Shown here piece by piece: positions 42,718 through 52,417 of a stretch of DNA of 64,000 nt; within the stretch, counting starts at the first letter, position 1; every line of letters begins with the position of its first letter. The translations under genes and the position numbers were made by a program. The stretch is from Achromobacter agilis (GTDB lineage: Bacteria; Pseudomonadota; Gammaproteobacteria; Burkholderiales; Burkholderiaceae_B), in assembly GCF_900496965.1 (NCBI RefSeq), contig NZ_UFQB01000013.1:1-64000 (forward strand). The letters run 5' to 3'. The notes under the pieces are model-generated. The model saw nothing but the letters and a program-made list of their open reading frames with translations. It made no database searches and was not told the origin of the DNA.

Positions 42718-45700
42718 ATGAGTCATTTTCTGGACCGGTTGAAGTTCATGTCGCGGGTGAAATCCACCTTCGCGGACGGTCACGGCGAGACGGTCAACGA
42801 AGACCGCAAGTGGGAAAACGCCTACCGGGCACGCTGGCAGCACGACAAAGTGGTGCGTTCGACCCACGGCGTGAACTGCACGGGTTCCTGCTCCTGGAAG
42901 GTGTACGTCAAGAATGGCCTGATCACCTGGGAAACGCAGCAGACGGACTATCCCCGCACGCGGCCGGACCTGCCCAACCACGAGCCCCGCGGCTGTCCGC
43001 GCGGCGCCTCCTACAGCTGGTACGTGTATTCGGCCCAGCGCGTGAAGTACCCGATGATCCGTGGGCGCCTCATCGAGATGTGGCGCGAGGCCCGCAAGAC
43101 GATGGACCCTATCGCCGCCTGGGAATGGATCAGCCAGGATCCGGCGCGCGCCAAGCGCTACAAGGCCGTGCGCGGCCTGGGCGGCTTCGTGCGCGCCGAC
43201 TGGGACACGGCCACGGAAATCATCGCCGCCGCCAACGCCTTCACGATCAAGAAGTTCGGCCCCGACCGCCTGATCGGCTTTTCGCCGATCCCGGCCATGT
43301 CCATGGTCAGCTACGCGGCCGGCGCGCGCTACCTCAGCCTGCTGGGCGGCGCCTGCCTGAGCTTCTACGACTGGTACTGCGACTTGCCGCCCGCCAGCCC
43401 GCAGGTCTGGGGCGAGCAGACCGACGTGCCGGAATCGGCCGACTGGTACAACTCGACCTACCTCATGGTCTGGGGCTCGAACGTGCCGCAGACCCGCACG
43501 CCGGACGCGCACTTCTACACCGAGGTCCGCTACAAGGGCACCAAGACCGTGGCCGTGTCCAGCGACTACGGCGAAATGGTGAAGTTCGGCGATATCTGGC
43601 TGGCGCCCAAGCAGGGCACCGACGCGGCGCTGGCGATGGCCATGGGCCACGTGATCCTGAAAGAATTCCACCTGTCGGGCGCGTCGGCCTACTTCCGCGA
43701 CTACGTGAGCCGCTACACCGACATGCCCATGCTGGTACAGCTGAAGGAGCGCGATGGCTGCTACGTGCCGGATCATTTCCTGCGCGCGTCGCACCTGGAC
43801 GGCGCCCTGGGCGAACAGAACAACCCCGATTGGAAGACGCTGGTGCTGGACGCCAAGAGCGGCGACCTGGTGGCGCCCAACGGCAGCATCGGTTTCCGCT
43901 GGGGCGAGGGCGCGGTCAACGGCGGCGAGAAGGTCGGCCGCTGGAACCTGGAATCGAAGGACGGCGGCAGCGGCCGCGAGATCGAGCCCGAGCTGACCCT
44001 GCTGGGCAAGTCCGACGCCGTGGTCGGTGTCGGCTTCCCGTACTTCGGCAGCGAACATGGCGAACTGCAGGTGCGCAACGTGCCGGCGCGCCGCATCCGG
44101 ATGGCCGACGGCAGCGAGGCGCTGGTGGCCACCGTGTACGACCTCCAGATGGCCAATTACGGCCTGGATCGCGGCCTGGGCGGCGGCAACGTCGCCAGTT
44201 CGTATGACGACGACGTGCCCTATACGCCGGCCTGGCAGGAAAAACACACCGGCGTGCCGCGCGCGCAGGTGATCCAGGTGGCGCGCGAGTTCGCGCAGAA
44301 CGCCCACGATACCGAAGGAAAGTCCATGGTCATCGTCGGCGCCGGCCTGAACCACTGGTACCACATGGACATGATCTACCGCGGCATCATCAACATGCTG
44401 ATGATGTGCGGCTGCGTGGGCAAGAGCGGCGGCGGCTGGGCTCACTACGTGGGCCAGGAAAAACTGCGTCCGCAGTTCGGCTGGGCCCCGCTGGCCTTTG
44501 CCGCCGACTGGGTGCGTCCGCCGCGCCAGATGAACGGCACGTCCTTCTTTTATGCGCACACCAGCCAGTGGCGCCATGAAAAGCTGAACGTGCAGGAAGT
44601 GCTGGGCCCCACCGCGGACCGCGGCAAGTACGGCGACCTGAGCATGATCGACCTGAACGCCCGCGCCGAGCGCATGGGCTGGCTGCCGTCGGCGCCGCAG
44701 CTGCGCGCCAACCCGCTGGACCTGGTCGCCGAAGCCGACGCCGCCGGCAAGGACCCGATCGCCCACGCCGTTGAAAAGCTGAAGTCGGGCGAGGTGCAGA
44801 TGGCGTGCGAGAACCCGGACGATCCGGTCAACTTCCCGCGCAACATGTTCGTCTGGCGCTCCAACATCCTGGGCTCCAGCGGCAAGGGCCACGAGTACTT
44901 CCTGAAGTACCTGCTGGGCACGCAGAACGCGGTGTTCGGCGATGAAGCGGACGCGATCAAGCCCACGGAAGTGACGTTCGAGGACGACGCCGCCGAAGGC
45001 AAGCTCGACCTGCTGACGGTGCTGGATTTCCGCATGAGCACGACCTGCCTGTACGGCGACATCGTGCTGCCGACGGCCACCTGGTACGAGAAGGACGATC
45101 TCAACACGTCGGACATGCACCCGTTCATCCATCCGCTGAGCGAAGCGGTGCAGCCGCTCTGGGAAAGCAAGACCGACTGGGAGATCTACAAGCTGCTGGC
45201 CAAGCGCTTCAGCGAGATCGGCGGCCCCTACCTGGGCAAGCGCCGCGACCTGGTGCTGACGCCGCTGATGCATGACACCCCGGGAGAGCTGGGCCAGGCG
45301 TTCGAGCCGCGCGACTGGAAGCTGGGCGAATGCGATCTGATTCCGGGCAAGACCGCCCCGTCCATGACGGTGGTCGAGCGCGACTACAACGACATCTATC
45401 GCAAGTTCACGTCCGTGGGCCCCTTGCTGGACAAGCTGGGCAACGGCGGCAAGGGCATCAACTGGAACACCGAGCACGAAGTGCACGAGCTGGCGGGCAT
45501 CAATGACAGCGTGGAGGACGCGGGCGTGAGCCAGGGCCGTCCGCGCCTGGACACCGCGATCGACGCGGCCGAGATGATCCTGACTTTCGCGCCCGAAACC
45601 AATGGCCATGTGTCCGTCAAGGCCTGGGAGGCGCTGGGCAAGATCACCGGCCGCGACCACACCCATCTGGCCGTGGGCCGCGAGCACGACAAAATCCGCT

Positions 45701-46461
45701 TCCGCGACATCCAGGCGCAGCCGCGCAAGATCATCTCCGCGCCGACCTGGTCGGGCCTGGAAAGCGAAGAGGTCAGCTACAACGCCGGCTATACCAACGT
45801 GCACGAGCTGATTCCGTGGCGCACGCTGACGGGCCGCCAGCAGTTCTACCAGGATCACCGCTGGATGCTGGATTTCGGCGAAGGTTTCTGCGTGTACAAG
45901 CCGGCCATCGACACCAAGACGGTGGCGCCCATGCTGGGCCGCTACCCGAACGGCGAGAAGGAACTGGTCCTGAACTGGCTGACGCCGCACCAGAAGTGGG
46001 GCATCCACAGCACGTATTCGGACAACCTGCGGATGCTGACGCTCAGCCGCGGCGGCCCCCACGTGTGGGTGTCGGAGACCGAAGCCAAGCAGGCCGGGCT
46101 GGTCGACAACGACTGGGTCGAGGTGTTCAACGTGAACGGCACGCTCACCGCCCGGGTGGTGGTCAGCCAGCGCGTGCCGGTGGGCATGTGCCTGATGTAC
46201 CACGCGCAGGAAAAGATCGTGAACGTGCCCGGCGCCGAAACCAGCGGTAAGCGCGGCGGCATCCATAACTCGGTGACGCGCACGGTGCTCAAGCCCACGC
46301 ACATGATCGGCGGCTACGCCCAGCAGGCTTACGGCTTCAACTATTACGGCACGGTAGGCGCCAACCGCGACGAGTTCGTGGTGCTGCGCAAGATGAAGAA
46401 GGTGGACTGGCTGGAAGGTCCGCTCGTCGAAGCAACGCAACAAGAAGAGAAGCAATCATGA
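42718..46461 (+). CDS. narG: Respiratory nitrate reductase alpha subunit
   Basis: A 1247-residue molybdoenzyme that reduces nitrate to nitrite on the cytoplasmic face of the membrane. The FS0 iron-sulfur motif is present ([20 protein letters not shown] followed by PRGCPRGAS, with the His/Cys ligands). The Mo-ligating Asp should be in the [23 protein letters not shown] region. Full family length. The N-terminus ([12 protein letters not shown]) lacks a strong twin-arginine signal, as in cytoplasm-facing NarG. The stop overlaps narH by ATGA. Confidence 0.97.
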   Translation: MSHFLDRLKFMSRVKSTFADGHGETVNEDRKWENAYRARWQHDKVVRSTHGVNCTGSCSWKVYVKNGLITWETQQTDYPRTRPDLPNHEPRGCPRGASYSWYVYSAQRVKYPMIRGRLIEMWREARKTMDPIAAWEWISQDPARAKRYKAVRGLGGFVRADWDTATEIIAAANAFTIKKFGPDRLIGFSPIPAMSMVSYAAGARYLSLLGGACLSFYDWYCDLPPASPQVWGEQTDVPESADWYNSTYLMVWGSNVPQTRTPDAHFYTEVRYKGTKTVAVSSDYGEMVKFGDIWLAPKQGTDAALAMAMGHVILKEFHLSGASAYFRDYVSRYTDMPMLVQLKERDGCYVPDHFLRASHLDGALGEQNNPDWKTLVLDAKSGDLVAPNGSIGFRWGEGAVNGGEKVGRWNLESKDGGSGREIEPELTLLGKSDAVVGVGFPYFGSEHGELQVRNVPARRIRMADGSEALVATVYDLQMANYGLDRGLGGGNVASSYDDDVPYTPAWQEKHTGVPRAQVIQVAREFAQNAHDTEGKSMVIVGAGLNHWYHMDMIYRGIINMLMMCGCVGKSGGGWAHYVGQEKLRPQFGWAPLAFAADWVRPPRQMNGTSFFYAHTSQWRHEKLNVQEVLGPTADRGKYGDLSMIDLNARAERMGWLPSAPQLRANPLDLVAEADAAGKDPIAHAVEKLKSGEVQMACENPDDPVNFPRNMFVWRSNILGSSGKGHEYFLKYLLGTQNAVFGDEADAIKPTEVTFEDDAAEGKLDLLTVLDFRMSTTCLYGDIVLPTATWYEKDDLNTSDMHPFIHPLSEAVQPLWESKTDWEIYKLLAKRFSEIGGPYLGKRRDLVLTPLMHDTPGELGQAFEPRDWKLGECDLIPGKTAPSMTVVERDYNDIYRKFTSVGPLLDKLGNGGKGINWNTEHEVHELAGINDSVEDAGVSQGRPRLDTAIDAAEMILTFAPETNGHVSVKAWEALGKITGRDHTHLAVGREHDKIRFRDIQAQPRKIISAPTWSGLESEEVSYNAGYTNVHELIPWRTLTGRQQFYQDHRWMLDFGEGFCVYKPAIDTKTVAPMLGRYPNGEKELVLNWLTPHQKWGIHSTYSDNLRMLTLSRGGPHVWVSETEAKQAGLVDNDWVEVFNVNGTLTARVVVSQRVPVGMCLMYHAQEKIVNVPGAETSGKRGGIHNSVTRTVLKPTHMIGGYAQQAYGFNYYGTVGANRDEFVVLRKMKKVDWLEGPLVEATQQEEKQS

Positions 46462-48023
46462 GGATACGCGCCCAAATCGGCATGGTGCTGAACCTGGACA
46501 AGTGCATCGGCTGCCACACTTGCTCGGTCACCTGCAAGAACGTCTGGACCAGCCGCGACGGCGTCGAATACGCCTGGTTCAACAACGTCGAGACCAAGCC
46601 CGGCATCGGCTATCCGAAGGAATGGGAAAACCAGGAGAAGTGGAAGGGCGGCTGGAAACGCACCGCCGCCGGCAAGCTGGAACCGCGCCAGGGCGGCAAG
46701 CTGCGCATCCTGGCCAATCTGTTCGCCAACCCGAACCTGCCGCAGATCGACGACTACTACGAGCCGTTCACCTTCGACTACGAACACCTCAAGAACGCGC
46801 CGCTATCGGAGACCCCGCCGACGGCGCGCCCCGTGTCCGTGCTGACGGGCAAGAAGATGGACAAGATCCATTGGGGCCCGAACTGGGAAGACGACCTGGG
46901 CGGAGAATTCAGCGCGCGCAGCCGCGACGCCTTGTTCGAAGGCGTGCAGAAGGAGATGTACTCGACCTTCGAGAACACCTTCATGATGTACCTGCCGCGC
47001 CTGTGCGAGCACTGCCTGAACCCGGCCTGTGTCGCCAGTTGCCCGTCCGGTTCGATCTATAAGCGCGAGGATGACGGCATCGTGCTGGTGGACCAGGACA
47101 AGTGCCGCGGCTGGCGCATGTGCATCTCCGGCTGCCCGTACAAGAAGATCTATTACAACTGGAACAGCGGCAAGGCCGAGAAGTGCACCTTCTGCTATCC
47201 GCGCATCGAGGCCGGCCAGCCGACCGTGTGCTCGGAAACCTGCGTGGGCCGCATCCGCTACCTGGGCGTCATGCTGTACGACGCCGACCAGATCGAAGCG
47301 GCGGCGTCCACCGCCAATGAACAGGACCTGTACCAGTCCCAGCTGGATCTCTTCCTGGATCCGCATTCGCCCGAGGTGATCGCCGCGGCGCGCGAGCAGG
47401 GCATCCCGGAAGCGTGGCTGGAAGCCGCCCGCAACTCGCCCGTCTACAAGATGGCGGTGCAATGGCGCGTCGCCTTCCCGTTGCACCCGGAATACCGCAC
47501 GCTGCCGATGGTCTGGTACATCCCGCCGCTGTCGCCCATCCAGTCGGCCGCCGAATCGGGCCAGATGCCGCAGCGCACCGTCGGCAAGAGCGCCATGATT
47601 CCGGACGTGTCGAGCCTGCGCATCCCCGTGCGCTACCTGGCCAACCTGCTGACGGCGGGCAAGGAGCAGCCGGTGGTGCTGGCGCTGGAGCGGATGTTGG
47701 CCATGCGCGCCTACAAGCGCTCGGAATCCGTGCACGGCGAACGCGACACGGCCTTGCTCGACCAGGTCGGGCTGTCCGAGGCGACGGTGCAGGACATGTA
47801 CAAGATCATGGCCATCGCCGACTACGAGGACCGCTTCGTGGTGCCCAGCAGCCACAAGGAAGTGGTCGAGGACAGTTTCAACGAGAAGGGCAGCTGCGGC
47901 TTTACCTTCGGCAACGGCTGCTCGGGCGGGGTGTCGGAAGGCACCTTGTTCGGAAGCAAGCCCAAGGGCAGCGAGATCTTCATCGAGATGCCGAAATCCC
48001 GCAAGAAGGCCGCTTCGGTCTAG
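46458..48023 (+). CDS. narH: Respiratory nitrate reductase beta subunit
   Basis: A 521-residue iron-sulfur subunit. Four cysteine clusters are visible: CIGCHTCSVTCKNVW near residue 16, CEHCLNPACVASCP near 184, CRGWRMCISGCPYKK near 217 (with Trp in place of one Cys, as usual for the 3Fe-4S centre of NarH) and CTFCYPRIEAGQPTVCSETC near 244. It passes electrons from NarI to NarG. It overlaps narG by four bases. Confidence 0.97.
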   Translation: MRIRAQIGMVLNLDKCIGCHTCSVTCKNVWTSRDGVEYAWFNNVETKPGIGYPKEWENQEKWKGGWKRTAAGKLEPRQGGKLRILANLFANPNLPQIDDYYEPFTFDYEHLKNAPLSETPPTARPVSVLTGKKMDKIHWGPNWEDDLGGEFSARSRDALFEGVQKEMYSTFENTFMMYLPRLCEHCLNPACVASCPSGSIYKREDDGIVLVDQDKCRGWRMCISGCPYKKIYYNWNSGKAEKCTFCYPRIEAGQPTVCSETCVGRIRYLGVMLYDADQIEAAASTANEQDLYQSQLDLFLDPHSPEVIAAAREQGIPEAWLEAARNSPVYKMAVQWRVAFPLHPEYRTLPMVWYIPPLSPIQSAAESGQMPQRTVGKSAMIPDVSSLRIPVRYLANLLTAGKEQPVVLALERMLAMRAYKRSESVHGERDTALLDQVGLSEATVQDMYKIMAIADYEDRFVVPSSHKEVVEDSFNEKGSCGFTFGNGCSGGVSEGTLFGSKPKGSEIFIEMPKSRKKAASV

Positions 48024-48037
48024 GAAAGGAGAAAACC

Positions 48038-48679
48038 ATGAGTCCGTACCGCCTGCTTTCCGCCTTGCTGTGCTATCCCGAGGCCGAGCTGCTGGACGCG
48101 CTGGGCGAGGTGGAAACCGCGCTCGGCGACTATCCCGATGCCGAGGAGGCCCTGCAGCCGCTGATGGAGTACCTGGCCACCCACGACCTGATCTCGCTGC
48201 AGGAAAACTACGTGGCCACGTTCGATCGCAACCGCTCGCATTCGCTGCACCTGTTCGAGCACGTGCATGGCGAAAGCCGCGACCGCGGCCAGGCCATGGT
48301 CGATCTGCTGGACACCTACCGCGAACATGGTTTCGAGCCGGTGGTGTCCGAGCTGCCCGACCACGTGCCGCTGTTCCTGGAGTTCCTGGGCGTCATCGAG
48401 CCCGGCCAGGCCCAGGCGCTGCTGGACGACGCCATCCACGTGCTGGCGGCCATCGGTTCGCGCCTGGCCAGGAACGACAGCCCCTACGCCTGCATCTTCG
48501 CGGTGCTGCGCGCGCAGTCCCGGGTGGTTCCGCGCGAGCAGACCGAGGCGCCCGTGCGCGACATGGACGAAGCGATGGAAACGTTCGGCGCCGGTCCCGA
48601 CGGCGTGGAACCGCTGCTGCGGCCGTTCTCGGGCGACGGCGCGCAAACCGTGCGCTTCTATCCCCGCGCGGCCCATTAA
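48038..48679 (+). CDS. narJ: Nitrate reductase assembly chaperone
   Basis: A 213-residue TorD/NarJ-type chaperone from the ATG at 48038 (AAGGAG upstream). Family features are YRLLSALLCYPEAELLDAL, LQENYVATFDRNRSHSLHLFEHVHGESRDRGQAM and ELPDHVPLFLEFLG. It is needed for molybdenum cofactor insertion and membrane attachment of NarGH, and is not part of the final enzyme. Confidence 0.95.
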   Translation: MSPYRLLSALLCYPEAELLDALGEVETALGDYPDAEEALQPLMEYLATHDLISLQENYVATFDRNRSHSLHLFEHVHGESRDRGQAMVDLLDTYREHGFEPVVSELPDHVPLFLEFLGVIEPGQAQALLDDAIHVLAAIGSRLARNDSPYACIFAVLRAQSRVVPREQTEAPVRDMDEAMETFGAGPDGVEPLLRPFSGDGAQTVRFYPRAAH

Positions 48680-48697
48680 CCTTCAGGACGACGCAAC

Positions 48698-49381
48698 ATG
48701 AACTCCCTGAATCAGTTTCTTTTCGGCATTTATCCCTATATCGCGCTGACGATCTTCCTGCTGGGCAGCCTGGTGCGCTTCGAGCGCGAGCAATACACCT
48801 GGAAGTCGGACAGCTCGCAGCTGCTGCACCGCGGCCAGCTGCGGCTGGGCAATATCCTGTTCCACGTGGGCATTCTGGGTCTGTTCTTCGGCCACCTGGC
48901 CGGGCTGCTGACGCCGGTGGTGGTCTGGGACACGCTGGGCGTGTCGCACACGCTGAAGCAGACCGTGGCCATGGTGGCCGGCGGCGTGATGGGCGGCATG
49001 TGCCTGATCGGCCTGCTGATCCTGATCCACCGCCGCCTGAGCGATCCGCGCATTCGCGCCACCACGCGGCCGGGCGACAAGCTGTTGCTGTTGTGGATCC
49101 TGGTTACGCTGCTGCTGGGCCTGTCCACCATCGTGCTGTCGGCGGGCCACATGGACGGGGAAATGATGGTGCGCCTGATGACCTGGGCACAGCACATCGT
49201 TACGTTCCAGGGCGACGCGGCCAGCCATATCGCCGACGTGCCGTTCCTGTTCAAAGCGCACCTGTTCATGGGCCTCACGCTGTTCGTGATCTTCCCGTTC
49301 ACCCGCCTGGTGCACGTCTGGAGCGGCTTCGCTTCGGTGGGCTACCTGGGCCGGGCCTGGCAGCTGGTCCGTCCGCGCTGA
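48698..49381 (+). CDS. narI: Respiratory nitrate reductase gamma subunit (cytochrome b)
   Basis: A 227-residue, five-helix cytochrome b. Histidine ligands for the two haems lie in NILFHVGILGLFFGHLAG and in the C-terminal helices (FKAHLFMGLTLFVIFPFTRLVHVWSGF). It oxidises quinol at the periplasmic face and anchors NarGH. Genes further along the operon (ubiUVT) supply quinone without oxygen. Confidence 0.96.
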   Translation: MNSLNQFLFGIYPYIALTIFLLGSLVRFEREQYTWKSDSSQLLHRGQLRLGNILFHVGILGLFFGHLAGLLTPVVVWDTLGVSHTLKQTVAMVAGGVMGGMCLIGLLILIHRRLSDPRIRATTRPGDKLLLLWILVTLLLGLSTIVLSAGHMDGEMMVRLMTWAQHIVTFQGDAASHIADVPFLFKAHLFMGLTLFVIFPFTRLVHVWSGFASVGYLGRAWQLVRPR

Positions 49382-49404
49382 GCCGCCGTTTCGAGGAGCC
49401 GAAC

Positions 49405-50166
49405 ATGCCTGTCATCGTCAATGGCGTCGAACTGAGCGACGCGGACCTGGAACGCGAACTGCCGCTGCATGAGCAGGCCGGCAACCCCATGCGCGAGGCG
49501 GTCACGGCGCTGGTGCTGCGCCGCGTGCTGCTGGACGAGGCCAGCCGGCAGGGCCTGGACGCCTCGGACGAGGAGGGCGCCATCGGCGGCCTGCTGGCCC
49601 GCGAGGCGACTGCGCCGGAGGCCGACGAGGCCGCCTGCCGCCGCTTCTACCAGATGCACCCCGAGCGCTTCATGGTGGGCGAACTGATCGAAGCCGACCA
49701 CATCCTGTTCCAGGTCACGCCCAGCGTGAACCTGGACATGCTGCGGGCGCACGCCAACGTGGTGCTGGCCGAGCTGCTGGAGGACCCTTCGCGCTTTGCC
49801 GAGGTGGCGCGCGAGCAATCCAACTGCCCGTCCGCCGCCGTCGGCGGCAGCCTGGGCCAGCTGGGCCGGGGCGACACGGTTCCGGAATTCGAGCGGGCCG
49901 TCTTCGCGCTGCCGGCGGGGGGCCTGCTGCCGCAGCTGCTGCAGACCCGCCATGGTCTGCACATCGTCCGGGTGACGCGCCGCATCGAAGGGCGGTTGCT
50001 GCCCTATGAGCACGTGGCCGGGCAGATTGCCTCCGCGCTGACGGCCATGAGCCGCGACATCGCCTGGCGGCAATACGTCAAGCTGCTCGTGGGCCGCGCC
50101 CGGATCCAGGGTATCGACCTGGAGGACGGCGAACCCGAACGCGTCTTCAGCGGAAGCGCCGCATGA
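49405..50166 (+). CDS. Parvulin-type peptidyl-prolyl isomerase of the nar operon
   Basis: About 253 residues from the ATG at 49405 (GAGGAG upstream). An N-terminal helical chaperone-like region (about 1-100) precedes a PpiC/parvulin rotamase domain (EADHILFQV ... GGSLGQLGRGDTVPEFERAVFALPAGGL ... TRHGLHIVRV). There is no signal peptide, so it acts in the cytoplasm, as expected for folding NarG or NarH. A NifM-like parvulin directly after narI is known from pseudomonad and burkholderial nar operons. It overlaps moaA by four bases. Confidence 0.9.
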   Translation: MPVIVNGVELSDADLERELPLHEQAGNPMREAVTALVLRRVLLDEASRQGLDASDEEGAIGGLLAREATAPEADEAACRRFYQMHPERFMVGELIEADHILFQVTPSVNLDMLRAHANVVLAELLEDPSRFAEVAREQSNCPSAAVGGSLGQLGRGDTVPEFERAVFALPAGGLLPQLLQTRHGLHIVRVTRRIEGRLLPYEHVAGQIASALTAMSRDIAWRQYVKLLVGRARIQGIDLEDGEPERVFSGSAA

Positions 50167-51161
50167 TGGAAGCGCCAGCTGCGGGACCATTGAAAGACGG
50201 TTTCGGACGCCGCATCGACTATCTGCGCGTCTCCGTCACCGACCGCTGCGACCTGCGTTGCAGCTACTGCCTGCCCAAGGATTTCAAGGGCTTCGAGACG
50301 CCTTCCAACTGGCTCGACCACGAAGAAATGGCCCGGCTCGTCGGCCTGTTCGTGGGGCTGGGCGTCAGCAAGGTCCGCCTGACCGGCGGCGAGCCGTTGC
50401 TGCGCCGCGGCGTGGCCGGGCTGGCGGGCACGATCGCCGCCATGCCGGGGCTGAAGGACCTGTCCGTTTCAACCAATGGCACGCAGCTTGCCCGCCACGC
50501 GCAGGACCTGCGCGCGGCAGGCGTGGACCGGCTGAACGTCAGCCTGGATACGCTGGACGCGGCCGCCTTCGGCAAGATCACAGGCCGGGATTGCCTGGAA
50601 TCGGTGCTGGCCGGCCTGGCCGCCGCCAGGCGGGCGGGCTTTGCGCCCATCAAGCTCAACAGCGTGGTGCACGCGGCCACGCCCGAGGCGCAAGTGCGGC
50701 GCCTGCTGGAGTACGCGCTGGCGCAGGGTTTCGTCCTGCGCCTGATCGAGCCCATGCCGATGGGCGATTGCGGCAGGAGCTTCGCCCATACGGACCTGAA
50801 CGAAATGGGCGCGATCCTGGCGGCCCAGGCCGGCCTGGTGCCCGCGGTGGTGGGTTCGGGCGCCGGCCCCGCCCGCTACTGGACGACGGGCCGCGGGGTG
50901 CCGGTGCTGGGCGTGATCACGCCCATGTCCCGCCATTTCTGCGCCAGCTGCAACCGGGTCAGGCTGGGCGTGGACGGCACCCTGTATCTGTGCCTGGGGC
51001 AGGAAGACCAGGTGCCGCTGGGCCGGCTGCTGCGCGGCGGAGCCAGCGATGCCGAGCTGACCCGGGCGATCCTGGCGGGTATCGCCGCCAAGCCGGAACG
51101 CCACGAGTTCGCCAGCCGTCCGGAACACATCGTGCGGTTCATGGCGCAGACGGGAGGCTGA
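50163..51161 (+). CDS. moaA: GTP 3',8-cyclase (molybdenum cofactor biosynthesis)
   Basis: A 332-residue radical SAM enzyme that makes the first molybdopterin intermediate. The N-terminal cluster is CDLRCSYC near residue 30, SAM binding uses TGGEPLLR, and the C-terminal 4Fe-4S cluster is in FCASCNRVRLGVDGTLYLCLG. The protein ends with the functionally needed Gly-Gly. Two successive ATGs (50163, 50166) occur at the overlap with the parvulin gene. Its place in the nar operon matches the extra demand for cofactor in NarG. Confidence 0.95.
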   Translation: MMEAPAAGPLKDGFGRRIDYLRVSVTDRCDLRCSYCLPKDFKGFETPSNWLDHEEMARLVGLFVGLGVSKVRLTGGEPLLRRGVAGLAGTIAAMPGLKDLSVSTNGTQLARHAQDLRAAGVDRLNVSLDTLDAAAFGKITGRDCLESVLAGLAAARRAGFAPIKLNSVVHAATPEAQVRRLLEYALAQGFVLRLIEPMPMGDCGRSFAHTDLNEMGAILAAQAGLVPAVVGSGAGPARYWTTGRGVPVLGVITPMSRHFCASCNRVRLGVDGTLYLCLGQEDQVPLGRLLRGGASDAELTRAILAGIAAKPERHEFASRPEHIVRFMAQTGG

Positions 51162-51162
51162 A

Positions 51163-51831
51163 ATGCGCGACATCGAACGCCTCGTCGATGGCTTCCAGCG
51201 TTTCCAGCAGCAATACTACGAGGATGCGCCATCCCTCTACCGCAACCTGCGCGAGGGCCAGCATCCCAGCACCTTGCTGATCGGATGCTGCGATTCCCGG
51301 GTGGACCCGGCCATGCTGCTGGGCTGCGACCCTGGCGATATCTTCACGGTGCGCAATGTGGCCAATCTGGTGCCGCCCTCCAACACGGACCGGGGCCTGC
51401 AAGGGGTGCTGGCCGCGATACAGTTCGCGGTGGAGCAGTTGCAGGTCAGCCGGGTCATCGTGCTGGGCCACGCGCACTGCGGCGGCATCCGCTCGCTGAT
51501 GGACCGCGGTCGGCGGTGCGCCGCGCATGGCGGCGAGACCGATTACCTCGAGCGCTGGATGGACATCGCCGAGCCCGCCCGCAGGAAGGTGCTGCAGCAG
51601 ATGCCGGATGCCTCCGAAGCGGAGCGCCGGCGCGCCTGCGAGCAGGCTTCCATCCTGATTTCGCTGCGTAACCTGGAAGATCTGCCTTTCGTCAGGCGCG
51701 CGGTCCAGGCGGGCGGCCTGACCCTGCATGGCTGGTATTTCGACCTGGTGGCGGGGGCTTTGCTGGCATACTCGGCGCGGGCGGACGCGTTCCTGCCCAT
51801 CGTATGCCCTTTGTTCACGGAGCTTGCATGA
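51163..51831 (+). CDS. Beta-class carbonic anhydrase
   Basis: A 222-residue enzyme interconverting CO2 and bicarbonate. Zinc ligands and the catalytic dyad are visible: CCDSRVDP (Cys, Asp, Arg) and later GHAHCGGI (His, Cys). ITVRNVAN-type [12 protein letters not shown] is the conserved second loop. It starts one base after the moaA stop and overlaps mobB by ATGA, so it is locked inside a molybdenum-cofactor and nitrate reductase operon. That placement is unusual; a link to pH or bicarbonate supply during anaerobic growth is only a guess. Confidence 0.93.
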   Translation: MRDIERLVDGFQRFQQQYYEDAPSLYRNLREGQHPSTLLIGCCDSRVDPAMLLGCDPGDIFTVRNVANLVPPSNTDRGLQGVLAAIQFAVEQLQVSRVIVLGHAHCGGIRSLMDRGRRCAAHGGETDYLERWMDIAEPARRKVLQQMPDASEAERRRACEQASILISLRNLEDLPFVRRAVQAGGLTLHGWYFDLVAGALLAYSARADAFLPIVCPLFTELA

Positions 51832-52325
51832 CCCCTGTTTTCGGTATCGCCGGCCATTCCGGCAGCGGCAAGACCACCCTCATCGAGGCGATGCTGCCCC
51901 TGCTGGCCGCGCGCGGCCTGCGCGTCAACGTCATCAAGCACAGCCACCACGACTTCCAGATGGAGCCGCCCGGCAAGGACAGCGCGCGCTTCCGGCTGGC
52001 GGGCGCGCAGGAGGTGATGGTGGCGTCGCCGTTCCGCTACGCCATCATCCACGAACTGCGGGAGGCGCCCGAACCCTCGCTGGACGAACAGCTCGCCCGC
52101 CTGTCGCCGGCCGACCTGGTGCTGGTCGAAGGGTTCAAACGGGCCGCGATCCCCCGCATCGAGGTGTACCGGCCCGTCACGGGCAAGCCGTCGCTGCACG
52201 CGGAAGACGGCAGTTTCCTGGCGGTAGCGACCGATGCGCCGCTGGAGACGGGGCTGCCTTGCCTGCCCCTGAATGAACCGGCCCAGGTCGCGGCGTTCAT
52301 CTGCCGCAGTCTGGACCTGGGTTGA
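51828..52325 (+). CDS. mobB: Molybdopterin-guanine dinucleotide biosynthesis adaptor protein
   Basis: A 165-residue P-loop GTPase from the ATG at 51828 (GGAG upstream). The Walker A motif is [16 protein letters not shown] at residues 5-20, [18 protein letters not shown] is the MobB signature, and LVLVEGFKR is the Walker B-like region. It assists MobA in adding GMP to molybdopterin to form the bis-MGD cofactor of NarG. Overlaps the carbonic anhydrase gene by four bases. Confidence 0.93.
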   Translation: MTPVFGIAGHSGSGKTTLIEAMLPLLAARGLRVNVIKHSHHDFQMEPPGKDSARFRLAGAQEVMVASPFRYAIIHELREAPEPSLDEQLARLSPADLVLVEGFKRAAIPRIEVYRPVTGKPSLHAEDGSFLAVATDAPLETGLPCLPLNEPAQVAAFICRSLDLG

Positions 52326-52417
52326 AGGCCCGGGCCGCCAGGGGACGGAGCAGGACGAGGGGAGGAGACTACACTGGGAGCCGATCCGCCCCGCGGGCAC
52401 AGACAACACGTATCGCC

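Noticed and set aside
42661-46455. 1264-codon open frame antisense to narG
   Set aside because: It is a mirror of narG caused by GC-rich third positions: its product is His/Arg/Gln/Ala-rich with no recognisable domain, while narG matches its family over the full length.
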